Source: Phoronis australis
Taxonomy: Eukaryota > Phoronida > Phoronidae
Length of the DNA: 64,000 nucleotides
Assembly (NCBI GenBank): GCA_002633005.1
Contig: NMRA01000142.1
Location: 192,272-256,271 of the forward strand
Direction: 5' to 3'
This document shows positions 27,101 through 42,100 of the stretch, one piece after another. A program made the position numbers and the translations under genes. Under the pieces are notes generated by a model, which saw nothing but the letters and a program-made list of their open reading frames with translations, was not told the origin of the DNA and made no database searches. Each line of letters begins with the position of its first letter. Position 1 is the stretch's first letter.

Positions 27101-30100
27101 AATTTTGCGGTTGCTCTTTGTAATATGTCATCAATCAGAAACATTCCTGACTTTCAGCATGAATTTAAGACTCAGTCGACACAAAGTGCAGTGCCCGCTA
27201 TTGGAGAAATATAGTGATGAATACCAAAATGGCCCATGTGCCAATCTTCAGATCAAGGAAATTGAATTTTTGCGAGAATTTCAGTGCTCCAAATTTTAGA
27301 GATTTCTCCAAACTCAAGAACTTTTACAATAATTGTAACATGGAAAATAAAGCTACTGAATTACGCAAACTTTGCCTTACTTTCTGCCAGTGTCTTCTCA
27401 TGGGCTGATTTACTTCTGACCCGATTGGACAGTTCTAGGTCAATGATGCCAGTTTCTAGTCGTACTGCACTGAAAGTGGGAGTCGTGGCAGTGATCTGGA
27501 TACACTGTAAGTGGAAGGGAGATCTTCTAGTGACCAAAACACAATTGAAAACAAGAGCAACACAGAGCACTGATATGTGCCCACCGTCGCATACAGCACA
27601 GATACAAGGGATGACCATGATTTTAGAAATTACCACTAGTGGAAGCAATTAAACATTTAAAGTAAATTTCAGATAGCCTCTAAGGAACACTAACCAATTC
27701 AGCCAGAATGCTCTCCTCAATAGGAAAACGCTTTACCACCTTTCATCGGGATACTTCAACTAGTCTGACGAATAGCAATGCAGACACAAAACAGACACAA
27801 AAATAATGAAAAGTCACACTAGGAGGTAGAATGTAGGTCAACTCCATCTGAAACGGGCAAGGTGCCACCATCTTTTTGATAATAAACTTATTTGCCAAAT
27901 TTAATGAACATCCATCATAGAACTCCGTAATATAATGAAAACCAAAACTGCCACTAGAGGACTCCACAGTAACCAGGCTTGTCTGGAAATTAACACCACA
28001 CAAGTTCTCCCCAGTAGAAATGTTAATTTTCAAAGACGTAAGGACGCCGAATGGACAGATGCCAGACAGAAATAACACCAATGTGATGACATACACATAC
28101 GTGCACACATAAAAACAACACATAACATTAAAAAAGAAAATAATTAAATGTTTAAGCTACAGACAATGAATAAGAGAAAAAAGGATTCAAATCATATCTG
28201 ATGTAAAGTGTGCAACTATGATTAAGTTAAATAAAGACCACCAGGGGGCTCCAAAATGTTCTCTGGCTACCTCCAATCTGCTTTTTTCCTACTAAATTTC
28301 CCATCAAGTAGAAACACACCCACACATGTTGAAACTTAAAATAACTTTACAGAGCACCGAATTCAGACAAAAATTGTTAATTTTCTTCAATGCTTAACTG
28401 CTCATTTAAGACGCACTCAAGTTGCAGTGATACAATCTTACCTTAAGTCTGACGATAAATGAATAGAGCAAAGGTTTTGGTGCTGCACCCGACCCTCCAT
28501 CAGTCCACAGGGGCACCGGCTTCTCACCACCAGACATTTTCTGAAGAACTTCATTGATTTCCTGTGGATAACGTTACGTAACATTGAAATGATCCACATG
28601 TAAATTCAACAATTAAAATGTTAATAAAAAAAAATTATTGCGGGCAGTCTGGTACAGGTTGTACCAGATGTACTCAGGCTGGTCAGGTTGATCCATTGCA
28701 CTGCACAACTGGAACCATCATTATGCTTTTAGTTAAAACTGAACTGAGGAACCAGAGACCTGACTCAAGGGACTAGCAGCGCGCCCTAGTGGGACTAAAA
28801 CCCACAACCTTGGGTGAAGGAAGGAGACACTTATTCTTTGAAGCCACATTGCCTTCTCTATACATTAATTACCTATTATAATAATTATACAACTTTTAAT
28901 GTAACCTACAATTTTTAGATAATCTGTTCAATCACACGGGAATACATTCAAGTACTAGGACCAAGTCCTGTACAGTTGTATAATGTGTATTTTATGCAGA
29001 CTATTAATAAGTGTAAAAACTAATAAGGGCTGTTCCAGTAAAATCCGTGTGGGGGGAAGGCAATTGAAATAAAAATTTATGGGTGGTTGTGTTTCACTTA
29101 AATTCAAAATGGCTGGTGGTCGTACTTCAAAAAAATAAAAATTTACAGGTCGTTGTTGTTTCATTGGGCCATAACTTTGATGGTGGGTAATTTCAGTAAC
29201 TGTTATAAACAATCCGCACAGAATCAACAACTAAAACGAAAACGCAACTTGCAAAGAGCTCCGACTTTTTCACTCCCTCCGATCTCCCCTTTTGGCATGC
29301 CCATAACACCAGTCAACCACAGGCGCCCGAATTTCTCCATGGCTAATAACCATATATAAGAAACATAATTATCTTTTCTTAGTAATGAATGACGTCAGTG
29401 GTGAACGAGGAACAGATAAACTCAAGTGCCTAGTGTGCAGTCAACCACAAGAACAACAAAAAATTACGGGTGATTGCATTTCAAACTTATAAAAAATTAC
29501 AGGTGGTGGGCTGAAGAAATAAATGAAAAATATGGGTGGTGGGTGCGAAAAAAAGTGCCTTCCCCCTCCCATACAGATTTTACTGGAACAGCCCAAAATA
29601 TTGAATGAGCATAAACTAAAAATAAGCCATTTAAAACTGAAGGCAAAAAGAACAACCCTAATAATGATTATGACTATTCAAATTGTCAACTCAAGGAAAC
29701 TATTATTCAGAGAAATTCCATTAATACATAAACAGTTATAAAGCCAATCAAATTTCAACATTTTTCTAGTGTTCTACATACCCTTAACAAACACACCATC
29801 CCATAATATTACCTTCATGAACACTTTCTGGGCAAACACCAGGTGGTTTAACAGGTCAGTAGTCAGCGTGTGCTCAAAGGCGCCCACCTCAGCCATGGCA
29901 TATAGATAACTCCCCTCCTGCAAAACAAGTCCCTCAGCAGGGACATCCCCCACATCGCTGGTGCCGTCACGGGTGACGTGGGTTAGTACGGCGCCGGCGA
30001 CATGTACGGGAGGCAGGTCAATACTTGCCGAGGAAGGTACGTTGGGAATGTCTCGTTCAGGAACCTTAACAGTAAAACAAGAGTAGAGTGTTAAAAATAA

Positions 30101-33100
30101 AAACAAATGAGGTGTAAAAATGAAAAATAACAATAAGACAATTTTACAGGTCCACGTTAGTGTTGTTGAAAATCACCCAACTTAATGGTTGATAGCTTTA
30201 GTCGAAATCTAATTTGTAATCACCATAACTTCAAGTGGTCGCTGTTGGATCGATCATGTGACTGACGGCAAATATAAGAGGAAGGAATTCTAGCATTTTA
30301 ATTTGAACTTCAAGTTTTTTGGTCTATTTGGCATATTTTACTAACTACTCTGAAACAAATGTTGAGCCTTTGCTGTCAATTTTGTAGCAACGAAAATAAC
30401 TCCAGCATCTTCAAACCAGGGGTGTAACATGAGCAAGTAGCATCTGCATGTTGCGGTGGCTGAATCGCAGGTTGTATTAGTTTATATACGACTGCTTCTG
30501 CCATCACTGCTCATGTCAAATAGCAAGTTCTTAAGTGTCTCAAAAAGTCATTAGAAAGTGAAAGAACACATCGTTCTCAGACAGACTGACATTTTTGAAA
30601 CTACACTTTGAGGAATTGCTAAGTTTTAAAAATTTTACTCGACTAAAAACATTCGAAATACCTTTCATAGTCTATAGATGTGACGAGAAATGCCTCCATG
30701 TTGCCCTTTAACAGACAAGGAGGAGCTGAATAATCATCTGACTCATACTTTGCATTATAGACTGCGAGTAGGAAATATTCTGACCCTTAAATTGAATTTG
30801 TCAACAGACCGAAAACTGAGACTAACCTTTGAGTGAAAGCTGAGAGAGTGTGAGGGTAAGTCTACAGTGAAGTTAGCTTGATCTCCAGTGATGCCAGAGG
30901 CGGTCACCTCACCAATCTGAAAATAAGGGAACATATTAAATCTGTTCAACTTTTTACCATGCGCTGGCAAGTTTTATCGGGTACCTTCCACAGGGAACTC
31001 CACAAAACTATGAAGTATTATGAAGGTGAATAAATTTCAGTTTCTGGTGAAATCAGCGTGCAACAGATTCTGCGATTTCTTAAAATTGTTGAGGATAGAC
31101 ATTCATTAGACATTTTCGACCACATGACCTCTTCTTTAGCCAGCCACAGAGTAAATTGACTGAGAACTAAATTCAAACACCTAGTTTTTCTTTGTTTTCA
31201 TCAAAAATACTAATCCTAAGTTATCTCAGCGACATGGATATTTCAAAGTATAACCATATTCCTATTGGGCTTGCTCAATGAAAAGGAATGCAGAATCGTG
31301 TTACCACGGGAACAGCAATTAAAGCCGAGATGGATCTCTGAGCTTGAGACAACTGGGATTTGTCAGAATTGAAAACTATCATAAAATTGCAGGTGAATAT
31401 TAAGATATTTTTATAAACTGCTGTCAATGATCTTTTTGAAAATTGTGAATTGTCACTGATGTGAAGCCATCTGGACATTACCGAATCACCCATAAATGTT
31501 GAATATAGTATGCCAGTAAACAAATTGTCACAAAGTGGCCTGCTTTATTCCATTTAAATACTTACAGTCTTTACTAATCTCAACAGCGTGCGCTTTGAGA
31601 CCAACTTCTACTAATGAGATCTAAGCGATTGCAAACAAGAATTACTCTCCACAACAAAACAATTGAATGACGGAAGTGTTTAATAAATAAAAGAACTAAA
31701 AAATCGCACGCTAAACATTAAGTAGTCAGAATGCAACTAAATGTGGATGCCTGAAAGTGGAATTTCATAAAATTTGAAAGTGGATATTAAGCCGAGTATG
31801 GACATTAATGACAACAGATATAGAAAGAGACTGTCCACAAAACAGACAAAAACCAAAAACAAACCTGATACGATGCTCTCAATGAAGGTAACAAGGAGGT
31901 GCCCACAGCGAGACCACGTAGAACACCTTTGATTCTGACCACCAGGGGCGCCACTGGAGCCGTCTCAGGGATGGGTTCCTCCATGACTTTAGTGTTGTGT
32001 GAGCCTACAGATGCCTGGGCAGCCGAGGGAATGTCACCGACACTGTCTGATGACCTAGAAGTTTTGAATTACGGCAAGTGGGGTCAGTAACACAGAAATA
32101 CGACAGTCAATTATAAAACGAAAATGAATGAGGATAATTAAACAAATTGAAACAGCATTTTTGACACATCATCTTGAACGTTCAATAAATGCAAAATTTG
32201 GTCAGACATGTTATTTATACCGTTGCTTTGATATGAATGTACTTCTATTTTCTGTGAAATCTTAATAAAAGTACATTGTCACGTATATTGGCATAAACAG
32301 CTGCAGTATTCAACACAGAAACGGGGGGAGCCAAACACAAAACAGTTGGTGATGGCAGAGAAGGGATGAAATGAGAGGCAACTTCAAGTGGCACTTGTTA
32401 ACGAACGGGAAGAGGAGGTACAATACAAAACTGAAATTAGTTTAGACCGGACTGAGGGTTGTACTTTTAAAAACTTATAACGGTTCGAATCACGGTATAA
32501 TTTGTACATATTTCAATAGATTAAATGCACAGGTTTGTCCATAAGGTTCTTTACACAATAGTCCAATATAGTTTTATAACACGTTTGTCCACGTAACGTT
32601 TTATCGCTTCATTTTTGGTTTTCTCACAACAAACAGTTACACAAGAGATGACGCTACGTGATTTGCTGGAAGTTATTTGCAATTCCTCTCACATTTCGGT
32701 CACGTGTCAGACTCGCCATACGTATGAAGAATCATGCCAGACTGATCATGGGGACGATGACAGCAACAAAGAAATCTTTCTTTGGAAATTTGAATCAATA
32801 AGAATTCCAAATCTTGTCAATGCGACAATATTGCATTGTTTGAGCAGACGAAGGCAGGCAAGACAGAGAGTGCATTTGACTATTTACTATTCTTCAGAAA
32901 GAACACAATTTATGTTTTAACACCACCTTTGGCAACAAAAGTAAATAAACATATAACTACAGGGGTGCGTTCTGCAGATGCAAAAACCACAAGACCACTC
33001 AGGAACACACACGTGAAAGACGAGGACTTCATGACTGTGCTTGAAATTTTACTAGATTGGCGTACTCAAGATGAAGAGCAGCCCAAGTATCATGGGCCTA

Positions 33101-36100
33101 CAGAACGCATCCCAGGTAACAATCAAGAAAACAACAGGAAACCAGGAAAAACTCTAAAGGTGGTGCTGGTGAAAACAACACACCACTGATATAAATGCAT
33201 GCAATCGGCGTGTAGTTACATAGGTTGAACAAATATCTGTTCACAGTTTACACAATTCAGTATGCGATAAATGCACACAGAGGAATTCACCATCGCCACC
33301 TAGTGGCATCTCGCATTCTGAAAACATTGAAATATAAAACAGACAAAGAATTTCAACTGCAAGCTTTGAACACATCATGTGATAATTAACATCAAACTAT
33401 ACCTCGGAGAAAGCGCAGGGATGAAACAGTACATCAGGTTTTGGGCAGTGCTCGATTTTCTTTAAAACAATGTACTGGGATGATAAGTCAAATTCAACAA
33501 ACGCACATTCAGTAAACGCAGTCATTACGAACACAAACAATGAATCCCACAATGAAACAAAAACCAGTGAAGAAGATGAAGTGTCCATTTCATAAAAAAT
33601 AACTTATGACTTTTAATTGTGACTTAAAAGTCACAAATGTTGACTAATACTCTCACTTCAGAATTACCAAATGACATTTTATCATTTACTTGTTAGCGCA
33701 TCACAGTTAAGAAATAACTGATGAAAATTATCTGAGTGACCACCACTTATCAGTGTGTTCAGAAAACTTCAACTTTAAATTTGCTGTGAGGTAAAAATGA
33801 TATTCGGAGATAGTTGTGAGGAGCATAAAACCAAATTTCCGATTTTAATATATAGTCACTTTTCGTGAAACAGACACCAGGGTAAAGAGGAAGCACAAAA
33901 CTGCTCGTCAACGAACGAGTCGTACATTATGTGACAATTTATCAATCTGTGCTCAATTGACCTATCGCCAGGACTTTAAGTGATGGCTTAAGTGACCAAT
34001 CAAAACGTAGCATTCTTGACACACCTTTGTTTCCAAGCGCCATTTTACTTGACAAACAACACGTTGCCAGGTAAAACTTATTGTTTGTTTGTCAACATTT
34101 CACAAGGGGGCGGAGCTTGCGATAGGTCAATAGGTAACATGCAACACCAGTCACGTAATAACTCAACGCATTTCTCAACAGGTGCAAATCAGACGGGCAG
34201 GGGTTGATTACTGGATGAAAGTCAGATATTAACTAGGAGGACTCTAGTAACTAGTAAACACTTCAGCATCAGGCCCCATTTCATCAATTTGAAAACTTGT
34301 AGCTAAGAACACCTTAGTCACGGTTTTTACAGACAAGCAGTTTAGTATCGATTACGAAGAGGGCCATTAGGTGAGAATAAGGTGTACGGCAGGGTTATCA
34401 TTAGTTCAATGTTACGTTTCAATGACAATCACAGAGCCATGTTAGCAATCATATCCCTACAACCTTCTTAGCTAAAATCAAGTGTATTATGATCTTTGAT
34501 GAAACGGGAACCCAAGACTCTTGTGAATGACAGTGACTATAAGGGCAATTTTTTAAAAGATGTAAATTAAGAATTTCAGTAGTGTCAGGCACCAAGGTTT
34601 GCCATCCTCCAAACCATGACAGACTGTTGGAGCACATGGGTTACTAGTTTAGACAAACATTAGACAAGCAAGACTGGAGAACACATTTCGTGGCTTTTTT
34701 TCTGATTGTCAATTGAGTTTCTGAACTAATAACTGTGAATGCAACTAATTAAAAAAATCCTCACTCGCTGCATTCCCTAAAATAGACAACTTGAAGTGAG
34801 CCCCGAAGCGTGTCACAGCTGAATATCTCAGACTTGGATCCAGATTCATGACCAGAGAGTCTGGCAATGCGCAAACATTCTAGGAAGTAGGTATGGAAAT
34901 ATGTTGCCAACATTTAAGTCTTGCCAGCACGCCATCTTTTGGTCACATCATGTGACCTATGAAGTACTTTTAATTGTCTCCATTGTGGCAATACAAATAT
35001 GGCCGAGCATTGAGTCTCAACCCATTGGACCCCCCCCCCTCTCCGCCATTGCTGGATTTGAGTCTATCGCTGGAATGGTCTGGAAGGAAGGGCAGCGTTG
35101 AGTAGAGTCAACAGGAATTCGTGCAGGGCAGAACATTAAGGGAACAGAAACCAACTGAACAGTGGAGCAATCTACCTCATGGGAGTGTCATATATCAGGT
35201 CCTTCTGCACAGGCAGCTGTAGAGCACTGACAACAGGAAACACTACAATCAACTACAGCCATGTGACAAGAAAGATAACGACTCATTCAAGACATGATAA
35301 CGACTGGAGCTGAAATGGTCCACACGTTTTTGGTTGCGGCTGATTAGTCAAAAGAGTCGATAAAGAAGAAAGCTTCTGCGTAGCAAGGTAAATCAACAGT
35401 GGACTTCATTTTTGTCATAAAAACCTGTCATAAACATGATTCATTTGTTATACTCAGTAATTCTGGTAAATAATAAAACATGGTTAAAACAACTGAAATT
35501 ACAACACTTTTACGGCACTCTGATGTAACCATTTCGGCCCCTAATAAAACATGCAGATCTAGGTCAAACAAGCTGACAAAACTACATGGTTACGGTTAAC
35601 AAAAAGCTTAGTACCGCTATTTTGTTTGCATTACTGCCCAGCTTGTCCGCAAGTTAACCTGAATGAAACTAAAATAATTCAAAAGAAAGCAAAGACTGAC
35701 TCAGAGGAAGCTTAAGTTGAAAGGAAACAATTTTTATGGAAACCCGACATCGGGTGAGATTCCTACCTGGTAGGAGGTGGCGTCAGCGTGGAGCGCTGCC
35801 AGAACTCCTGCAGTGTGGTCGATATCCGCTTGGTGCTGCGTGTCACCATTCCATGAAGAACAACAGGGTGCTGGGGGATGTCAATGTTGACCATCCCCAC
35901 GGTGACCAGCAGTGAATTGAGCTCTCGCACCTGCTTGCGTGTCTTACGCAAGTTGGAAAAGAGGCACTCCGATTGGTCGACACTTACCGTCACCACGGTT
36001 CTAGAAAGAAATAAGTTGGCACTTTAATACGAGCAGATCATGTTGACATAGCACTGGACACTCCTGCGGCAAGAAAACCGTCAGCTTACTTTGTGTATTG

Positions 36101-39100
36101 GTCAAGCAATTATTCGGCAAAATGGCCAGTGCAAATGGACACAAATGAATGAAGTCCTCTTGATAAGAAATGTTGTCAATCCTCTCCTGTTGCTATACAG
36201 CACATGTTCTTCTCTGTCGTGAATTCAGAAAAGCGGCATCTAACAATTGGAGTGTGTGATAATTCTGTTAACGATTCATTTACCAACACATATTGAGGTA
36301 AAAGGCTTCATGGATCTTTACACAATGCAGTTTGAGCAAACATAATCAACAACAGATTGAAAATAATCAACAAATACATCCACGTGTTTTCAACGAAGTC
36401 TTAGGCAGTATCACTTACTGTGTCTTATTGCGTGCAGCGCCCTCAAGTAATTTTATTGTACTACTATCCATATGAGCAGTTACTGACATTTCTTTAGATT
36501 TCCTCTTGCCAACTCCTAAGAAGAAAGTAATTGTCATTAAAGAGGAATTTTGACAGCAGCAACAATCAAACTGGCACAGTTCATATGATTTGCCATCAAT
36601 GGAAATGATGTAAATAAACGCTGTTCCTCAGTCCCATTGAAGCAAAATGGAATAACATTACCATCACATTCAAATAATTTATTATGTTAGCCTGTAAGAA
36701 AGGGGAAGAGGTTAGCATTGAACCATACATGATTGTCAATACCTAAGACAACGAAACAGACTATGACTGAACACAAATGGGAATTAGTCAAACTTTCAAT
36801 TTCTCTAGCAAGCAATCACCTTGAGTTTGTACTAGGTGTGCACTGAGTGACAGGTACTTGCTGACTGGTGGTACAGACTTTTACTGACAGTAAACCAAGA
36901 GTTCCAAATAATGGAGCACTGACACAAATTTGATTGAGAAAACCATGTAGTTGCGGGCATAAAGTCAAATTTTTTCGGGTAAAAACTGGGCAGCTTCCAA
37001 CATGCTGGTGTGCGCTATGAACTTTGGGCCATATTGAATGGCAAACATATGACATTTCAAATTTAAAGTCTGCTAATACTTCATTTTTTCTGGAAAGATG
37101 GGGAGTGTAACAAAGAAGCATCACAAATGTCACAGAAACTGACTAAACAACACCAGAAGTATAAATTAAAAGTTTGTACGCCACCAATCTAAAAGTGATG
37201 ACGCATACAAGGTCCTCATCTTGCGCAAACATACGTAGATTTAGGGGAGGCAAGTTGCCCCCATACAGAAACGATAAAAATTTGTGCCCGCATGACATTT
37301 TTGGGTGGTACGAACATTTGTTCTTCAAAAACTCTGGTTGAACCCCACTGCAACATCCTAGATCGGACGTGTGTCCACAAAACCATTACACAATAAGGTG
37401 CCGGTAAGTGAAGCATAAGAGATTGATTACCTTTGCTTTTTTCTTTCATTGACATACTACCCTGAATGTTCTTGACTTCTGACTCCAAGATCAAGCCACT
37501 AAGAGAGGCTACTATCTTGGTGGTGTTGATTTTAGCCATGCCAAATATCACTAAAGGAGTCGACTCTCCGATGTAAATGCCTAAAAATGAAATTGTCATA
37601 AAAGAGCTTTTCGACGGTTTACACGGAACTGTTCACAACACATTTATTAAAGACTTAAATATTGTTAAACACAAAAACTACGACCTAAAGTGAATCGATA
37701 TCAAACAAATCAAGAAGTTTCTATTGATTTTAGGATTACGTTCATACACTCATACCTCAAGTGTTAATGAAAAACACAAGATCCACATTTTTTGAAAACT
37801 GACTTCAAGACGTGTCATCATAAGAATATACGAGACTGACACAGCATATTCGAAAAGAAACAAAAAAAATCTCTCTGTTTATCTTTTCCTAATACCATAC
37901 TTAGCTGCCTACCAAGTCAACAACTAATGCGTGCACTTACTGTGTCGGAACGTCCCATGCTGAACGTTTTTACCACCCGGCTGCGAAGGGCCTTCCCCTG
38001 AATCCCGTTTAGCTTGTCCCTCTTCAGCCATCTTGAACGACTGTCGTGGACTGTGCTTAAGGTCGTCCTCATGCTCCTCACCAATAATTGGCAGCCTACG
38101 TAGGCTAGCGTACTGAGTCAACATTCTCGGCTCCGTCTGACGAGGGTACAACTCCAGGAGGTGGTAAAGGGTTCGCCAACACTTGGGCGTATTCTCACGG
38201 ATCTCATCCACGATAGTCTTCTGGTCAGCCATTGGTGATGTTGGCGTCGGTGACTCGTGATGGAGCACAGTCATGTCATCAAAGCTGCGACTGGCAAAGA
38301 AGTCAAAAGTCGTGGTTGTCTTGCGACCAGGGGACATCAGCAGTTTGTTTGGACGACGAGAAGATGTGCGACTTGACTTCAGCCGTGGACTGGGATAAGA
38401 AATGGAGGCATCCATCTTGCTATAAGTCTCTGGAGACATTGGCTGACCACGTGCCAAGTCCATCTGCTTGAAGCTGTGAGTGTCAGTGCTCGAAGAAGAA
38501 TCATGCTTCCTGTGCGTGCGGAAAAAGTCTTCGCTGTGAGCTGGACGAGCCTGTTTCAGAACATCGTGTGTCTCGCTAATATTCATCACAACACGAACCA
38601 TCTGATTGACTAGACGAAGCAGAGGCATGTTCACAAACTGAGTGAGCGAGGAGACGTCAATGCCAAAGTAGATCTGAGTCGTCACTGGTTTACGTTCCAG
38701 CATATCCATAAGCCGTCGGTTGCGTTTGGAATAGTTTCTGTCGAAAGAGTTGGTGGACGAATCTTTATCGAAGTCGACTATATCCTTGACGGCTAAACTA
38801 ACACTGAAATCCTTACACACAAAGGTTGGAATTTCCTTCTTCTGGTCTAGGTAGTTTGAAATTTTCCTTTTGATGTTTCTGCCCTTTGCTCTGCCCTTTG
38901 ATGACTTCTCCGCGGAGTCAATGATTTCAATTCTGAGAGTGTGCAGTTCACCCTTGATGGCGACGTTACCACCAAGTTTCTGAATGAACGATGATGGGTT
39001 GATGCCATCGGGGTGAATGCCCAACTTGTTCAGCATCGGCTTGAACAGAATGTGTGCATCGGGAAGCACGGGGGCGTACATGGCTACCGTCTTCACGTCT

Positions 39101-42100
39101 CTGCTTACGTTGTCTTGTGTCAGTTCACTGATCATTGTGTTCAGCGGAGGCATATGTTGTGTCGAATGATAGAAGTTGCGGAAACGTTGGTCTCGTTGTT
39201 CCTGTTGACGAGCCATCCAACGATACAAGTCTTCGTCTTCATCTTGCTTCTTATCCAGCTCCGCAAGGATTTTCGACACACCTTTAGCAGGTGTTTCGAG
39301 CGGCGACACATAATTAGCATCGACCACATCCTCTGCCACGGACTTAGTTTCCTCATCCTCCTGTTGAGGCTGGAGGTTGTGAGCCCCTCCTGACTTGTGC
39401 TGGCTCCTGGTGGCAATATCAACCTCAGGAAGTAGTGGCGCATGAAGTGGTGACTGGCTCTTGGACAATGATTCGCGTTTTTCGGGGAAACTTTCATCAT
39501 TCAATACAACCATTGGAATAGCACCTTGCAAGCTCTCTTGAAGACTACGCAGGCTTCTGGACAGGTGCTTCAACGGACTTGTAACAGATTCAGCAACACT
39601 CTCACGAACAGCACCTTCCATTGCCACACGAGCTTCTTCTGGTTCATACTTGACACTTTCAGCATCTACATTTTCCTCATCATCATCTATTTCGTACGAC
39701 ACAATTTTGGGTATGAAATTTTTAGTTAAGAACCCTTCCTCTGCCAGTAATGGCATGTACAACTGATTCTTCCATTGTCGCACTGCAGCCAAAATCCCCT
39801 TCTGTACTGTAATGTGCTGGGGAACTGTATCCGAGGAGACGAATGTTTCCACGGTAACGACGCCAACATGCTGTACATAGCGCCTCATGACAGTAAACAG
39901 TTGACAGGAGGGGTCCTCCTGGAGGGTCTTGGACAGAAGCGTGAGTTTGTTATATTTCTTCTACAAACAAAACACAATACGAAAAGTGTCAATTGGACAA
40001 GTCATACATTATCTTTTGCTATAAAGACACATTTTTGAGAAATACTAAATAACTCCAGAAAAATTTGACTGGCCTTCATTTACTGCACAACAAACACAGA
40101 ATGATGTAATCATAATTTGCTGAAAAATTCACATTTGGAGTGAGAAAATCCCAATCCGAGTCAGAAAATATTTTCAAACTTCGGCGAATGGCAACATCAC
40201 ATTCTCAAAAATTCCAAATTTTATTTTTTACCTTTGGAGGCATCTGAATGCTCGGCATGTCAAGAGCGTCTGTCATCATACAAGCGAGAACAGCACAAAG
40301 TCGACGATTTCTGGCCTCAGAGAGACACGTGAACTCCTGCGACAGTCTGTCGGCAGTGTTCAGCCAGGCATTAATGGCTGGAGTAGCCGTGCTAAGCAGG
40401 TTCCAGTCCAATCTGAAGCGACAAAACAGCAGTCAAGTCAAGCAACGATATATGAATCAGAATGGTAACTCAGCCTTGAACAACTCAGTTTTGGTATTTT
40501 AATAATATTTAGCATAGTTCCTTTCATTCAGTACGTGTGTACCGACGTCATTACGAGCCTTGAGTGGTTTAAGCGGCAATTACACAAAAGAGAATCATTG
40601 CATGACCGCGAAATAAATAATCACCTTGTGAAATCCAGCTTCTTATTATGCTTCGGAGGCGGGGGCGCTGCAAAGTTGAACCAGACGGTACTGATTTCCA
40701 CTACGGCGTTAGATCCATTCCTTTCTAGCTTAGAGTCAGCACCATCTGCCAGCAGTGAACTCTCATCCTCAGAAGAGTGAAATGAGATTCTCGATGGTGC
40801 CCATGATGACCGTTGGCTGTCCTCGCCTACACTGGGCGTTTTGGAGACACGTTTACCACCAGATGCACCAGCACCCGCTGCGTCTAATTCTGGTTTCACG
40901 GAGTCCTGACGCAGTAACTTTGTTGGCAGCCTAGGGCTTACCGGTTTGATCACTGAAATCTCAGCTTCATTTCTCGATGGCTCTCGGCTGATAAAAAACT
41001 TCTGCTTAAACGAGGGAGTAGTCGGCTTGGCGGGTGTAGGTGGCTTTTCTTCGTCGATTACATCATAAGTCATCATTTGCTCTTCAAACTCTTTCTGCTG
41101 TTCTTGCAGCCGCTGCAGACGCTCTGCCATTTCCTGGAAGCCACTGCGCTTGGCGACTTTAAAGTCAATGGTTTCAATCCCCATTTCAAACATAATTAAG
41201 TTTCCCTGGCAGGTATTGCCATCACGTTTAGCATACCCACTGGCTTTTACACCACTCTCCCTATAATGCGTGGAGCTGGACCGGCATCCACTACTTCTAC
41301 CGCCACCTGTAGTATTAGACATCACTGGAAACATGAAGTACTCTTCATTTGGTTCTGGCTCAAAGAAGAACAGCACCTTTGACTGGTTGCTGGGGATGGC
41401 CGTGAGTATGACATCATTGCCAATACTTCCATGTTTTTGCAGCCGCTGCAGTTGACAATGGATTCGAGCTATGTGCAGGTTGCCGATGACTTCCTCAGTG
41501 TGAAGCTCTGTGTCTTCATCATAATCAGTTGAAATCCCTCGCTGCATTGACTTCTTCTTTTTGCGGCTAGGAATTTTCCCCGAGAAGAGGACAGAAAGCT
41601 TCTTCTTGGGTGTCTGCCTTTCAGTATCCTTTCTGGACTGCGTTGGCAAATCCAGGATCTTCTTGGACTGATTGTTGGCTAGATACTGACAGGAGATGTT
41701 TTCAAAACACACGGCCAGGACAGAGACACAGGTGAGCTCTCGTGGACTCGCCAGTGCAGAAAAGCTGATAGTCTCTTCAACTATGGAGGCTTGTAAGAAG
41801 GCGACGTTGATCTGAAAAGAACCAAGCATGGCATTTGTGAGATTCCCAATGTGGTTTCATTGTGCTGTGATCAGGAGGAGGAAATGATGCCACGCCCGTA
41901 CCTCTAAATTTGAGTTTCAAATCCATTAACTCCAGTCCTCGAGCAGCAAACACCAAATTCGCAGGACAAATTCCATACCTACGTCTCCCTAAACTCTACA
42001 CACATACCCAAAATATTCCATTTCCGGAAACCAAACTCCATACACGGAGATCATACTCAAGACTAAGATGCCTAAGTAACATTTGGAGGTGCGGGAATGG

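Noticed and set aside
27743-28123. 126-codon minus-strand frame
   Set aside because: It runs through the degenerate 148-bp repeat copy and resembles no known protein.
32615-33189. Two overlapping plus-strand open frames of about 101 and 117 codons
   Set aside because: No recognisable domain, no splice logic linking them, and composition like the surrounding intron 27.
36816-37133. 105-codon minus-strand frame between BLTP1 exons 25 and 26
   Set aside because: No similarity to the BLTP1 block order. Exons 25 and 26 already join in phase, so it is an intronic chance frame.
39013-39393. 126-codon plus-strand frame
   Set aside because: It is the antisense shadow of BLTP1 exon 24, whose reading frame is strongly conserved.
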